Shown here: positions 9,683-18,778 of the stretch, piece by piece
Layout of the letters: each line of letters starts with the position of its first letter
Numbering within the stretch: position 1 is the first letter of the stretch
From: an uncultured Campylobacterales bacterium
GTDB taxonomy: Bacteria; Campylobacterota; Campylobacteria; Campylobacterales; Arcobacteraceae
DNA: 60,605 nucleotides
Direction: 5' to 3'
Assembly (NCBI GenBank): GCA_938084175.1
Contig: CALKDR010000007.1
Coordinates: forward strand, 1-60,605
Program-made: the position numbers and the translations under genes
Notes under the pieces: generated by a model
Seen by the model: only the letters and a program-made list of their open reading frames with translations
Databases searched by the model: none
What the model was told of the DNA's origin: nothing

Positions 9683-10393
9683 CTATAAATCCTTTGTATT
9701 TTCAATAATTTGTTTAAAATCTTCTACTTTCCAAGAAGCAGTTCCAATTAATGCACCATCAACACCATCTAAGGCACAAATTTCAGCAACATTTGCTACT
9801 TTAACACTTCCACCGTATAAAAGTGGTTTTGATATTTTAGACTTAATAACTGAATGAATAGATGTAATATCAGTGTTACTTGCAGTAACTCCCGTACCAA
9901 TTGCCCAAACAGGTTCATAAGCTAAAATTAAATTTTCATAATTTGTATCAATTCCTACAAACTGCTCATAAACATACTCTAAAGTTTGTTCAATTCCTTG
10001 TTGTTTTACTTCTAAAGGCTCACCAATACAATAAATTATTTTATATCCAAGTTCACTATAAAAAGTAAACTTTTTTGCTGTTTCTTCTTGAGATTCACCT
10101 AAAACATGGCGTCTCTCGCTGTGACCTATTAAAATAGTTTTAATAGCAAATTCATCTAATTGTTCTGTTCCAATTTCACCTGTAAAAGAGCCTTTTGCTG
10201 TTGCATAAGCATTTTGAGCTCCAAGTGTTAAATTAGAAACAGTATTAAAACTATCAAAAGATGTAGATGAAGGGAAAACATATACTTCACTTTTAATAGC
10301 ACTTGAATTTAAGTAATCATTTACATTATTTATAAAACTAGCAGTTGATTTTCTAGTATGATTTGTTTTAAAATTAGAAGCAATAATTGCCAT
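9683..10393 (-). CDS. tpiA: Triosephosphate isomerase
   Basis: Interconverts dihydroxyacetone phosphate and glyceraldehyde 3-phosphate. At 236 residues it is a little shorter than the usual 250, as is common in Campylobacterota. The N-terminal lysine lies in SNFKTN (replacing the usual GNWKMN), the electrophilic His is in IGHSERR (about residue 90), the catalytic Glu is in AYEPVWAIGTG, and the phosphate loop is LLYGGSVK. It abuts fabI and follows pgk by two bases, so translation is probably coupled. Confidence 0.95.
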   Translation of the reverse strand: MAIIASNFKTNHTRKSTASFINNVNDYLNSSAIKSEVYVFPSSTSFDSFNTVSNLTLGAQNAYATAKGSFTGEIGTEQLDEFAIKTILIGHSERRHVLGESQEETAKKFTFYSELGYKIIYCIGEPLEVKQQGIEQTLEYVYEQFVGIDTNYENLILAYEPVWAIGTGVTASNTDITSIHSVIKSKISKPLLYGGSVKVANVAEICALDGVDGALIGTASWKVEDFKQIIENTKDL

Positions 10394-10395
10394 AA

Positions 10396-11592
10396 TTATT
10401 CCTCAATTACAAGTGCTTTAACACCTGGTAATATTTTTCCTTCTATTAATTCTAAAGAAGCTCCACCACCAGTTGAAATAAAAGTCATTTCATCTTCATC
10501 ACCTGTAACTCTAACTAAGTCAGCAGTATCACCACCACCAACTACAGTAGTTGCAAATGAAGATGCAACTGCATGAGAAAGTTTAGTACTTCCTTTTGCA
10601 AATTTGTCCATTTCATAAACACCCATTGGACCATTCCATAAAATAGTATTTGCATCTCTTAGTGCAAGTGAGAAAAGTTGAGCAGTAGCAGGTCCAATAT
10701 CAAGCCCCATCCAATTTTTTGGTATTTCTTGAACTGTTACATGCTTAGCAATTGCTTCTGCATCAAAAGCTTCAGCTGCTACAACGTCTACAGGAAGGTA
10801 TAATTTAACACCTAGTTTTTTTGCTTCTTCCATGATTCTTAGTGCTTCAGGAATTAAATTCTCTTCAACTAATGAATTTCCAACTTCATGTCCTAGTGCT
10901 TTTAAGAAAGTAAAAGCCATTCCTCCACCAATTAAAATCTTATCAACTTTTGGAACTAAATTATATAAGGCTTCAAGTTTTCCTGATACCTTTGAACCAC
11001 CTACAATAGAAACAAATGGACGTTTTGGTTCATGAACAATATGATGGAAGAATTTAATCTCTTTAGCTAGTAAAAAACCTGCTGCTTTATGCTCAATATC
11101 AAAATGTTTTGCAATACCTTCAACTGATGCATGAGCTCTGTGTGAAACACCAAAAGCGTCATTTACAAATACATCTGCCATTGAAGCTAATTTTCCAGCA
11201 AATTCAGGATCATTTGTTTTTTCACCATCGTTGTATCTAAGATTTTCTAATAATAATATTTCACCTGGTTTAAGAGCTTTTGCCATATCAAGAGTTTCTT
11301 GTCTCACAATATGCTCGGCCATTTTAATGTCTTGTTTTAAAAGTGTATGTAATCTTTTTGCAACAGGCTTTAATGAAAACTCAGGGTCAAACTTTTCTTT
11401 TGGTCTACCAAAATGTGATGCTAAAATAATTGAACAGTCATTGTCAATACAATATCTAATTGTGTTTAATGCAGATCTGATTCTTCTATCATCAGTTATG
11501 TTGTTGTATTCATCCATTGGTACGTTAAAGTCACATCTAATAAATACTCTTTTTCCTGATATATCAATATTTTTAAGCTCTTGTAATTTCAT
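10396..11592 (-). CDS. pgk: Phosphoglycerate kinase
   Basis: Transfers the acyl phosphate of 1,3-bisphosphoglycerate to ADP in glycolysis, or works in reverse for gluconeogenesis. The 398-residue two-domain protein shows [12 protein letters not shown] near residue 18, SHFGRPKE, the hinge-region [18 protein letters not shown] and the C-terminal nucleotide loop [10 protein letters not shown]. It sits between gap (29 bases upstream) and tpiA (2 bases downstream). Confidence 0.96.
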   Translation of the reverse strand: MKLQELKNIDISGKRVFIRCDFNVPMDEYNNITDDRRIRSALNTIRYCIDNDCSIILASHFGRPKEKFDPEFSLKPVAKRLHTLLKQDIKMAEHIVRQETLDMAKALKPGEILLLENLRYNDGEKTNDPEFAGKLASMADVFVNDAFGVSHRAHASVEGIAKHFDIEHKAAGFLLAKEIKFFHHIVHEPKRPFVSIVGGSKVSGKLEALYNLVPKVDKILIGGGMAFTFLKALGHEVGNSLVEENLIPEALRIMEEAKKLGVKLYLPVDVVAAEAFDAEAIAKHVTVQEIPKNWMGLDIGPATAQLFSLALRDANTILWNGPMGVYEMDKFAKGSTKLSHAVASSFATTVVGGGDTADLVRVTGDEDEMTFISTGGGASLELIEGKILPGVKALVIEE

Positions 11593-11621
11593 TTATATTT
11601 TCCCTTTATTAAAATTTCTTA

Positions 11622-12617
11622 TTAGTTACTTGCTACGTGTACACCCATGTCTACAAGTCTAGTTGAATAACCCCACTCATTGTCATACCATGAAAGAACT
11701 TTTACCATATTTCCATCAATTACTTGAATCGTATCTAAAGGAACTACAGTTGATAAAGATTCGCCAATGAAATCTGAACTAACTCTACACTCTTCATCAA
11801 TTCCTAAAATTCCTTTTAAAGAACCCTTGGCTGCACTTGAGAACTTTTCACATACTTCTTCTAAACTTGTATCTTTTTTAAGAGTAACTGTTAAATCTAC
11901 CATTGAAACATTTGGAGTTGGAATTCTAATTGCTTGACCATTTAATTTACCTTTTAAATGTGGCATTACTTTTGCAATGGCTTTTGCAGCTCCTGTTGAT
12001 GCAGGAATTAAGTTTGTAGCTCCTGCTCTTCCTTTTCTTGGATCTTTTTTATCTTTACCATCTAAAATTGGTTGAGATGAAGTGTATGAGTGAATTGTAG
12101 TCATTAAACCTTTTTCAATTCCAAAAGCATCATCTAATACTCGTGCAACTGGTGCTAAACCATTTGTAGTACAAGAAGCATTTGAAACAATAGCTTCACC
12201 TGCATAAGTATTTTCATTTGCTCCCATTACAAAAGTTGGTGTATCATCTTTTGCAGGTGCGCTCATAACTACTTTTTTTACACCATTATCTATGTATGCT
12301 TGAACTGATTCTTGTGTTAAAAATGCACCAGTACATTCTAAAACTACATCTGCACCATAAGCTGCAAAATCTAATTTTGCAGGATCTCTTTGAGCAAGAA
12401 GTTTAGCTTTGTCATTTCCAATAGTAATAAAACCATCTTCAACTTTTATATCTTGGTTATTTCCATGAACTGTGTCATATCTTAGGTTGTATTGAATCAT
12501 TTCTTCACTACCACTAGCATTAACTGCCACTAATTCAACATCATTTCTTGAAGCAACTATCTTTGCTACACATCTTCCAATTCTTCCTAATCCATTAATT
12601 GCAACTTTAACAGCCAT
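11622..12617 (-). CDS. gap: Glyceraldehyde-3-phosphate dehydrogenase
   Basis: NAD(P)-linked oxidation and phosphorylation of glyceraldehyde 3-phosphate. The 331 residues contain the Rossmann opening INGLGRIGRCVAK, the active-site cysteine in SNASCTTNGLAP (about residue 152), the substrate loop NLIPASTGAA and the C-terminal SWYDNEWGYS. It is the first gene of the gap-pgk-tpiA-fabI operon and is transcribed away from nadD. The 89-base gap to nadD must hold both promoters. Confidence 0.96.
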   Translation of the reverse strand: MAVKVAINGLGRIGRCVAKIVASRNDVELVAVNASGSEEMIQYNLRYDTVHGNNQDIKVEDGFITIGNDKAKLLAQRDPAKLDFAAYGADVVLECTGAFLTQESVQAYIDNGVKKVVMSAPAKDDTPTFVMGANENTYAGEAIVSNASCTTNGLAPVARVLDDAFGIEKGLMTTIHSYTSSQPILDGKDKKDPRKGRAGATNLIPASTGAAKAIAKVMPHLKGKLNGQAIRIPTPNVSMVDLTVTLKKDTSLEEVCEKFSSAAKGSLKGILGIDEECRVSSDFIGESLSTVVPLDTIQVIDGNMVKVLSWYDNEWGYSTRLVDMGVHVASN

Positions 12618-12706
12618 AATTTCCCTTTATATAAATCTTAATTGTAGATATTTTATCCAAAAATTGCTATAATGTTATTTAAGTATATAAAAAAGGTATT
12701 AATTAG

Positions 12707-13252
12707 GTGCAACTTGCAATATTTGGTGGTAGTTTTGACCCTGTTCATATAGGACATGAAGCGATTGTACACAATGCATTAAATAAATTAGATATTGATA
12801 AACTAGTTGTAGTTCCTACATATTTAAATCCCTTTAAAAATAGCTTTCATTTAGAACCAAATTTAAGATATGAATTATTAAAAAAAGTTTTTGATAATTT
12901 AGAAAAAGTCGAAATTTGTGATTATGAAATAAAACAAGCAAAACCTGTATATTCAATCCAAACAGTTAAGTATTTGAAAAACTTATATAATGCATCTAAA
13001 ATTTATTTGATTATTGGTGCTGATAATTTTGAAAACTTGCATAAATGGTACAAAATTGATGAGCTTGATTCGCTAGTAGAATTTGTAATTGCCTCAAGAG
13101 ATGGTTATGTTAATAAACAACTTCAAGGTTTTAAAACATTGAAAGTAGATATTGATATTAGTTCTTCGCAACTAAGAAATGAAATTGACTTAAATTTTAT
13201 ACCAATAAAAATAAAAGAAGATATTAAAAACTTCAAAAAGGTAAATTCTTGA
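12707..13252 (+). CDS. nadD: Nicotinate-nucleotide adenylyltransferase
   Basis: Adenylates nicotinate mononucleotide to deamido-NAD in NAD synthesis. The 181-residue nucleotidyltransferase has GGSFDPVHIGHEAIV at the N-terminus (the T/HIGH-type nucleotide site), the NaMN-side IIGADNFENLHKWY, and DISSSQLRNEI near the C-terminus, matching the ISST.(I/V)R motif. It begins with GTG. It is divergent from gap and overlaps rsfS by four bases. Confidence 0.93.
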   Translation: MQLAIFGGSFDPVHIGHEAIVHNALNKLDIDKLVVVPTYLNPFKNSFHLEPNLRYELLKKVFDNLEKVEICDYEIKQAKPVYSIQTVKYLKNLYNASKIYLIIGADNFENLHKWYKIDELDSLVEFVIASRDGYVNKQLQGFKTLKVDIDISSSQLRNEIDLNFIPIKIKEDIKNFKKVNS

Positions 13253-13572
13253 ATAGATTAGAAACTATTAAATCGCTTTTAGATGAGAAAAAAGCAGAAG
13301 ATATTGAGGTTATTGATTTAACATCAAAAGATTATATTGTTGATTATGTAGTAATTGCAACTACTTTAAATTCAAAACATGCTTATGCACTATTAAACTA
13401 CTTAAAAGAAGTTTTAAAGCCAATGGGTGAAGAATTTTTAAGAGCTAATGAAGATGACAACTGGACTGTTATTGATTTAGGCGATATGTTTATTCACTTA
13501 ATGAGTGATGAATATAGAAAAAAATATACAATGGAAGATTTCTTAAATAAATTAGATAATAAAGAAGTATAA
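13249..13572 (+). CDS. rsfS: Ribosome silencing factor
   Basis: RsfS (Iojap family) binds ribosomal protein uL14 and blocks joining of the subunits during starvation. The 107 residues include the core KDYIVDYVVIATTLNSKHA and the C-terminal DWTVIDLGD-like segment NWTVIDLGDMFIHLM, which is conserved across the family. Translation starts at a TTG that overlaps the nadD stop (TTGA), so the two are coupled. Confidence 0.93.
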   Translation: MNRLETIKSLLDEKKAEDIEVIDLTSKDYIVDYVVIATTLNSKHAYALLNYLKEVLKPMGEEFLRANEDDNWTVIDLGDMFIHLMSDEYRKKYTMEDFLNKLDNKEV

Positions 13573-13586
13573 ATCTAGGTATAAAA

Positions 13587-13613
13587 ATAAGTAAAGAAAA
13601 TTTCTTTACTTAT
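13587..13613 (-). terminator. Terminator of the tatA-argS-small-ORF run
   Basis: A 13-base perfect inverted repeat (ataagtaaagaaa and tttctttacttat) around one central base lies between rsfS and the small gene after argS. Read on the minus strand it is followed by TTTTTAT, as in a Rho-independent terminator. It may also serve rsfS in the other direction. Confidence 0.6.
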
Positions 13614-13623
13614 CTTAAGAACT

Positions 13624-13743
13624 TTATTGAGCTGGTCTCATAACCTTGTTATAATTTCCCGTAGCTTTTGAAGCTCCACCCATATTTCCTGTGTAAATAG
13701 CAATTCCAACTACAACCGCTAATATAATTAAAAACCATTTAAT
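13624..13743 (-). CDS. 39-residue membrane protein with an apparent ATT start
   Basis: A small ORF directly after argS. From an ATT codon at 13743-13741 it encodes a Lys-Trp start, a hydrophobic segment of about 16 residues (FLIILAVVVGIAIYTG) and a short polar tail ending MRPAQ. There is no ATG, GTG or TTG in frame ahead of the hydrophobic segment. The argS stop TAA overlaps the ATT by one base (TAATT), mirroring the common TAATG coupling, and AAGGA lies nine bases upstream. The composition looks like a real single-pass inner-membrane peptide with its tail outside. I do not recognise a family, and the function is unknown. Confidence 0.6.
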   Translation of the reverse strand: MKWFLIILAVVVGIAIYTGNMGGASKATGNYNKVMRPAQ

Positions 13744-15332
13744 TACATTTTATCCTTAGCTTTTATTCCTAATAAACTTAATCCAACTCTTATACTAAGA
13801 GCGGACATACTTAAAGCTTTTAGGTACATATTTTGTTCATCACTTCCTACTACTTTATGATCGTTATAAAACTTATGTATAGAAGCAGCAAGTGAAGTTA
13901 AATATTCAGTAATTTTTTGCATTTCTCTTTTTGCAAATGCTTCATTAAGTACTGAACCTAATAATAAAGATTCATATATTAAATTTAATCCATCTTGATT
14001 TAAATTATCAAAGCTTTCATCTTTAATATCATTAAAAGTAAGCTCAGCTTTTTTAAATACTTGATTAATTCTTGCATGTGCATAATTAATATAAAAAATT
14101 GGGTTTGAGCTATCTTGATTAGTTAATCTATCTAAATCAAACTCCAAATGAGTATCACTTTTTTTAGTTAAAAATACAAATCTTAATGCATCAGAACCGA
14201 TTTCATTTGTTATATCTGACATTAAGATTACATTTCCAGCACGCTTAGACATTTTATATGGTTCCCCACCTTTTAAAAGTGAAACCATTTGAGATAAAAG
14301 TACTTCAAGTTTAGAAGAATCATTTCCTAAAAACTCAATAGCTGCTTTTACTCTTTTAATATACCCATGATGATCAGCGCCCCAAATATTAATATATTCG
14401 TCAAAACCTCTATCATACTTATTTTTATGGTAAATAATATCACCTGCAAGATATGTAGGAATTCCATTATCTCTTACAACTACTCTATCAACATCATCAC
14501 CAATATTAGTAGAACGAATCCAAACTTTATCATCTTTTGTATAAAGTGAATCATTATTTTCAAGCACTTTTCTAGTATCATCCCAAGCAGAATAAAGAGA
14601 TTTTTCAGATACAAAAGTATCAAATTCAATACCTAAATCTTTTAAATCACTAGTGATAATATTCATAACTAAATCTTTTGCAAAAAAAGCTATTTCTTTG
14701 TATTTACTTTCATCATAAATAGTATCTTTCCCAAACTTTTCAATTACAAGAGGTGCAATATCTAATAAATAATCACCTCTGTAATATGTTTCAGGATATT
14801 CAACATCTTCTTTATAAATAAATTCACGTGCGGCTAAACAAATAGAAAGACCTAACATATCCATTTGTGAACCTGCATCATTTATGTAATACTCAGTTGT
14901 AATATCAAAACCTAAGTATCTTCCAACTCGGGCAATTGTATCACCTTGAATAGCTCCACGTGCATGACCTATATGTAAAGGACCAGTAGGATTTGCAGAA
15001 ACGTATTCTAAAAGAATTTTTTCATCTTTTTTGTTTTCTTTTGCAAACTCTTGTGTTCCGCTTAATGCATCATCAACAAGATTTTGTAAGAATTTTGTTG
15101 AAAGTTTAAAGTTTATAAAACCTTTTATAGCTTCAACACTTTCAAACATTTCTGAATCATCAAATTTAGATGCTAAATCATCTGCTATTATCATAGGTGA
15201 TTTTCTTAGCTCTTTTGCAAGAGAAAAAGCAACAGGCGTTGCATAGTGACCAAAAGAAATATCTTTTGGTTTTTCTAGTACCACACTAGTTTCTAGTATG
15301 TCTTCAATATATTTTTTTACTAAATTTTGCAA
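13743..15332 (-). CDS. argS: Arginyl-tRNA synthetase
   Basis: Class I synthetase charging tRNA-Arg. The 529 residues show ANPTGPLHIGHARGAIQGD (HIGH signature, about residue 115), the INDAGSQ substrate segment, KMSKRAGN for the KMSKS loop, and a C-terminal DALR anticodon-binding domain (YINYAHARINQV). It lies nine bases after tatA on the same strand, the same pair as in Campylobacter, and overlaps a small membrane gene at its stop. Confidence 0.96.
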   Translation of the reverse strand: MQNLVKKYIEDILETSVVLEKPKDISFGHYATPVAFSLAKELRKSPMIIADDLASKFDDSEMFESVEAIKGFINFKLSTKFLQNLVDDALSGTQEFAKENKKDEKILLEYVSANPTGPLHIGHARGAIQGDTIARVGRYLGFDITTEYYINDAGSQMDMLGLSICLAAREFIYKEDVEYPETYYRGDYLLDIAPLVIEKFGKDTIYDESKYKEIAFFAKDLVMNIITSDLKDLGIEFDTFVSEKSLYSAWDDTRKVLENNDSLYTKDDKVWIRSTNIGDDVDRVVVRDNGIPTYLAGDIIYHKNKYDRGFDEYINIWGADHHGYIKRVKAAIEFLGNDSSKLEVLLSQMVSLLKGGEPYKMSKRAGNVILMSDITNEIGSDALRFVFLTKKSDTHLEFDLDRLTNQDSSNPIFYINYAHARINQVFKKAELTFNDIKDESFDNLNQDGLNLIYESLLLGSVLNEAFAKREMQKITEYLTSLAASIHKFYNDHKVVGSDEQNMYLKALSMSALSIRVGLSLLGIKAKDKM

Positions 15333-15341
15333 TATCTACTC

Positions 15342-15572
15342 TTATACTGTTTTAGTTTCGTTTTTGTCTTCTACTTTAGCATCAGCTTTTTTTTCGATTT
15401 CATCATTTTTGTTTTCAGCAACATCATTTACTTCATCATCTTTAACAGCTTTTTTGAAGTTTTTAATTCCAGAACCAAGACCTTTAGCCAATTCAGGTAT
15501 TTTTTTACCTCCAAATAATAGTAATACTACTAAAGCTATTAATATCCATTCCATTCCGCCAGGCATTCCCAT
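15342..15572 (-). CDS. tatA: Twin-arginine translocase subunit TatA/E
   Basis: A 76-residue Tat pore-forming subunit. An N-terminal membrane helix (residues about 8-20, [14 protein letters not shown]) is followed by the hinge and amphipathic helix [20 protein letters not shown], with the conserved Phe-Gly and Leu-Gly. A highly charged Asp/Glu/Lys tail ends the protein. TatB and TatC are not in the window. Confidence 0.93.
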   Translation of the reverse strand: MGMPGGMEWILIALVVLLLFGGKKIPELAKGLGSGIKNFKKAVKDDEVNDVAENKNDEIEKKADAKVEDKNETKTV

Positions 15573-15635
15573 GACTAATCCTTGTGTTAATTTGTGATTA
15601 TTATAACTTTTTAATGCTTAAAAATTTTGTGTAAT

Positions 15636-16022
15636 TTATTTTAAAAAAAATTGAACTAGTCTGTAACCTGAACCTGCAGCTATTATTGTTCCAAATACAT
15701 TTAAAAATACATTAGTAATAGCAAGATATATAGAAGTTCCAAAGAGTAAATATGATTCAATAGCAAAAGTTGAATAGGTAGTTAAAGCACCTAAAAAGCC
15801 TGTAGTTAAAAAAGCTTTTACTGTATCAGAGACTGTAATATGTGCAAAATAAGCAAAAAGTAAACCTATTATAAATGAACCAATAATATTTACTATTAAT
15901 ATTCCAACAGGAATATCAAAAGGAATATATTTGTTGGATAAATGAACACTATAAGCTCTTGCAATTGCACCTAGAAAACCTCCAGCTCCAATTGCTAAAA
16001 TAGTTTGCCAACTAAGAGACAT
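15636..16022 (-). CDS. crcB: Fluoride channel FluC/CrcB
   Basis: A 128-residue four-helix membrane protein that exports fluoride as an antiparallel dimer. Family motifs are GGFLGAIARAY (residues 14-24), NIIGSFIIGLLFA (polar Asn lining the pore) and TTGFLGALTTYSTFAIES with the Phe-box and central Na site residues. It overlaps plsC by 11 bases. No fluoride riboswitch can be placed, because the gene is inside an operon. Confidence 0.93.
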   Translation of the reverse strand: MSLSWQTILAIGAGGFLGAIARAYSVHLSNKYIPFDIPVGILIVNIIGSFIIGLLFAYFAHITVSDTVKAFLTTGFLGALTTYSTFAIESYLLFGTSIYLAITNVFLNVFGTIIAAGSGYRLVQFFLK

Positions 16023-16698
16023 GATTTTTCATTTCTTTATTAAATGTTTCTTTCATAGCTATTTCTGTATCTTCAAACCAAGAAGTTGTTTTATCAGCTT
16101 GAACTGCATCTAAATATATGATTTTAACAGTTCCTGGATTTGCAGTTAATTTTTTAGAGTCAACTATATTTCTAGTATTTATTAAAATAACAGGCTGCAC
16201 TTTTAATTTAAATTTATTAGCTACCATTTTTGCACCTGCTTTAAATTTAAGTATTTTTGTACCATCAGATCTTGTACCTTCAGGGAACATTGCAATTGGT
16301 CGATCTTTTGATAATCTGTCTTTTACTTCTTTAAATAAATGTATAAGACCAGCTTTATTTTCTCTATCAATAGATATCATTCTTGGAGCTTTTATAATAT
16401 GTCCAAAAAAGAATAAATCTGAAATTTCTTTTTTTGCAACCCATGCTAAATCTCTATGATGCATATGTTCCATTACAATTATATCTAGTAAAGATTGGTG
16501 ATTCATTAAAATTAAATTACAAGACCCATCTATTTTTCCAACAGTTTGTATATTTATACCTAAAAGTTTTATTTGTATTTTCATCCAAATTTTTATAACT
16601 TTATGTGTATGATTTCTAAATAAATACATAGCACAAACTGTAATAGCAACAGTTATTGTAAACTGTAATAAAAGTATTATTCCTCTAATTCTTCCCAA
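16012..16698 (-). CDS. plsC: 1-acyl-sn-glycerol-3-phosphate acyltransferase
   Basis: Converts lysophosphatidate to phosphatidate at the inner membrane. The 228 residues begin with a membrane segment (residues about 5-25). The catalytic HX4D is in LMNHQSLLDIIV (about residues 66-77), and the substrate motif is FPEGTRSDG with a downstream PVILINT. It overlaps the upstream BatD-like gene by 14 bases and crcB by 11, so the three form a tight unit. Confidence 0.92.
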   Translation of the reverse strand: MGRIRGIILLLQFTITVAITVCAMYLFRNHTHKVIKIWMKIQIKLLGINIQTVGKIDGSCNLILMNHQSLLDIIVMEHMHHRDLAWVAKKEISDLFFFGHIIKAPRMISIDRENKAGLIHLFKEVKDRLSKDRPIAMFPEGTRSDGTKILKFKAGAKMVANKFKLKVQPVILINTRNIVDSKKLTANPGTVKIIYLDAVQADKTTSWFEDTEIAMKETFNKEMKNHVS

Positions 16699-17755
16699 GA
16701 TTCTCTTCCTTTATCCAACCTATAAATTTATTTTCAATTCCCATTACTTTAATAAATTCTCTTTTTTGATTTAAGATTTCAACTCTCTCTTCATTTTTTA
16801 ATTTAAAGAAAATAGTAGATTTATCAGTTGGTAATATATAAATATATGAATCTTTTTTTACTATTCCTATTTTATTTGGCATTAAATAAATAATAGAAAT
16901 TATTAGTAATACTATTGAAATAGCAAGATAAATTTTATTTCTTTTCCAAATATAAACTAGTACGAATAATATTAACAATACTACTAGTGCCATTTTTTTA
17001 TATTTCTCAAAACTAGAATCGTTAGGATTCAAATCAGTTTGAGTACTTACTAATTCATTTTGTAAAATTAAAGGAACTGTAATATTTACAAAGCTTTTTG
17101 ATAAAGTATTGTAATAAGTGAATTCTATTTTCTTTTTATGTATAGGTAATACAAGATAATATATTAAATTTTGATTTGTATAGTTATCATTTAGTTTTGA
17201 AGAACCCTGCTCTTTTATATCATGAATATAAAAATCTTCTAGGTTGGATTTTTTTGCGTCTATATCTATAATTGTTAAAGATTCTTTATTATTATACTGT
17301 TTTGTTTTATAAGCTTTTAGTTTAAAATCTTCTGCAATAACATTTGAGAATCTTTTATTACCACTTGCAATATCTGAATAACTTATATTTTCTGAAGCTA
17401 AAACACTAGTTTCAATAACATTATTTGAAGAATGAAGTTTTACAGAAAAGCTTGGTAGTTTAAAACTTCCATTATCAGCTTTAAATAAAAATTTTACTTC
17501 ATAATGAGCATTTGCACTTTTAATCCATTCGCTATTAGGGTTTAATACCTTTATATTTTTTGAATTAGAAAATGATGTTGAAATATAATCGAAGTTTTTA
17601 GTTGTAACTAATGCTTTTAGTGTAATTTCGAATTTTTGATTTTTGTAGACTTTTTTTGGAATATCTTTATAAGAAACATACAGATTTTTTGCAGCAAATA
17701 AATTTACTGATAGTAAAATACTTACTAAAATTATTAGAGATAATATCTTTTTCAT
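16685..17755 (-). CDS. BatD-like membrane protein with C-terminal SH3-like domain
   Basis: A 356-residue envelope protein with a cleavable signal peptide (residues 1-21, ending LFAA). The beta-rich periplasmic region of about 220 residues resembles the BatD/oxygen-tolerance family in its repeated pattern of strand-forming segments. Two adjacent membrane helices follow (about residues 254-292), and then a 60-residue C-terminal segment with GWIKEENLG, typical of bacterial SH3 domains. It is first in the run with plsC and crcB. No MoxR, BatA or BatB gene is nearby, so the family call is tentative and the role unknown. Confidence 0.55.
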   Translation of the reverse strand: MKKILSLIILVSILLSVNLFAAKNLYVSYKDIPKKVYKNQKFEITLKALVTTKNFDYISTSFSNSKNIKVLNPNSEWIKSANAHYEVKFLFKADNGSFKLPSFSVKLHSSNNVIETSVLASENISYSDIASGNKRFSNVIAEDFKLKAYKTKQYNNKESLTIIDIDAKKSNLEDFYIHDIKEQGSSKLNDNYTNQNLIYYLVLPIHKKKIEFTYYNTLSKSFVNITVPLILQNELVSTQTDLNPNDSSFEKYKKMALVVLLILFVLVYIWKRNKIYLAISIVLLIISIIYLMPNKIGIVKKDSYIYILPTDKSTIFFKLKNEERVEILNQKREFIKVMGIENKFIGWIKEENLGKN

Positions 17756-17773
17756 AATTTGCTTTTAATTAGT

Positions 17774-17793
17774 AAAAACATAGCCGAAGCTAT
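17774..17793 (-). terminator. Terminator after purQ
   Basis: On the minus strand, ATAGC-TTCG-GCTAT (17793 to 17780) forms a five-base stem capped by a UUCG tetraloop and is followed by G and five Ts. It lies just after the purQ stop and before the next minus-strand gene. Confidence 0.75.
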
Positions 17794-17797
17794 ATTT

Positions 17798-18469
17798 TTA
17801 TTGTAAAAAACCCTTAAGCATTCTAACTCCATCATCACCGCCAAGTAAATCTTCCATAGCACGTTCAGGATGAGGCATTAAACCAAATACATTTTTTTCT
17901 TTATTACAAATTCCTGCAATATTAGAAACAGAACCGTTAATATTTTCAAAGTTTCCATTTTCATCACAGTATTTTAATAAAATTTGATTATTCTGCTCAA
18001 GTTCTTTTAAACCTTGATCATCAATAAAGTAATTACCATCATGATGAGCAACAGGAATATTTACAAGTTCATCTTTTTTTAATAATGAAAGGAATGTGTT
18101 ATCATTATTAACTGTTCTTAAATTATGGAATTTTGATATGAAATGTAATGAATCATTTCTTTTCATAGCTCCTGGTAATAAACCGGCTTCTAGTAAAATC
18201 TGGAAACCATTACAAATTCCTAAAATCTTACCACCTTTTGCAGCATAAGCTTGAACAGAATCCATAATATTAGCAAATCTAGCAATTGCTCCTGATCTTA
18301 AGTAATCTCCATAAGAAAATCCACCAGGAATTACTAAAAGATCTGTATCTTCTGGAATATTCTTCTCTTTATGCCAAACAATCTCAACGCTAGCACCTAA
18401 TTTTTCAAAAGCATATTGTGTGTCATACTCACAATTTGTTCCTGGAAATTGTAATACTGAAACTTTCAT
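17798..18469 (-). CDS. purQ: FGAM synthase, glutaminase subunit
   Basis: Supplies ammonia to PurL for formylglycinamidine ribonucleotide synthesis, in complex with PurS. The 223-residue class I glutamine amidotransferase shows the oxyanion strand VIPGGFSYGDYLR, the nucleophile in GICNGFQILLEAGLL (Cys about 87), and the catalytic His-x-Glu in MPHPERAMED near the C-terminus. It follows purS after one base. PurL is not in the window. Confidence 0.95.
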   Translation of the reverse strand: MKVSVLQFPGTNCEYDTQYAFEKLGASVEIVWHKEKNIPEDTDLLVIPGGFSYGDYLRSGAIARFANIMDSVQAYAAKGGKILGICNGFQILLEAGLLPGAMKRNDSLHFISKFHNLRTVNNDNTFLSLLKKDELVNIPVAHHDGNYFIDDQGLKELEQNNQILLKYCDENGNFENINGSVSNIAGICNKEKNVFGLMPHPERAMEDLLGGDDGVRMLKGFLQ

Positions 18470-18470
18470 A

Positions 18471-18716
18471 CTAACCTACTATTTCGATATCGTAATCTTC
18501 AATAACAGTATTAGCAAGAAGTTTTTCACACATTTTTACAACTTCTGCTTTTGCATCTGTTTCATTAGAAGAGTTAAGTTCAATAATAATTTGTTTACCA
18601 ATTCTTACATCTTTTACGGTTTCTTTAAATCCTAAAGTATCTAATGCATGATGAGTTGCTTTACCTTGATCGTCAAGAACACCTTGTTTTAATGCTACGT
18701 TTACAATTGCTTTCAT
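18471..18716 (-). CDS. purS: FGAM synthase subunit PurS
   Basis: An 81-residue bridging subunit of the PurLQS complex. The sequence shows the family's N-terminal strand (KAIVNVALKQGVLDDQGKA), then THHALDTLGF and a C-terminal KLLANTVIEDYDIEI. The order purC-purS-purQ on one strand is the usual Campylobacterota arrangement. Confidence 0.93.
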   Translation of the reverse strand: MKAIVNVALKQGVLDDQGKATHHALDTLGFKETVKDVRIGKQIIIELNSSNETDAKAEVVKMCEKLLANTVIEDYDIEIVG

Positions 18717-18778
18717 TTATTACCTTTTTAATTTATATTTTGCGATTATATCTAAAATTATCTTATATGAGTTATTTC

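Noticed and set aside
10358-11662. Plus-strand open frames opposite tpiA, pgk and gap
   Set aside because: They lie antisense to well-conserved genes, lack binding sites and have low-complexity composition; shadows of the real genes.
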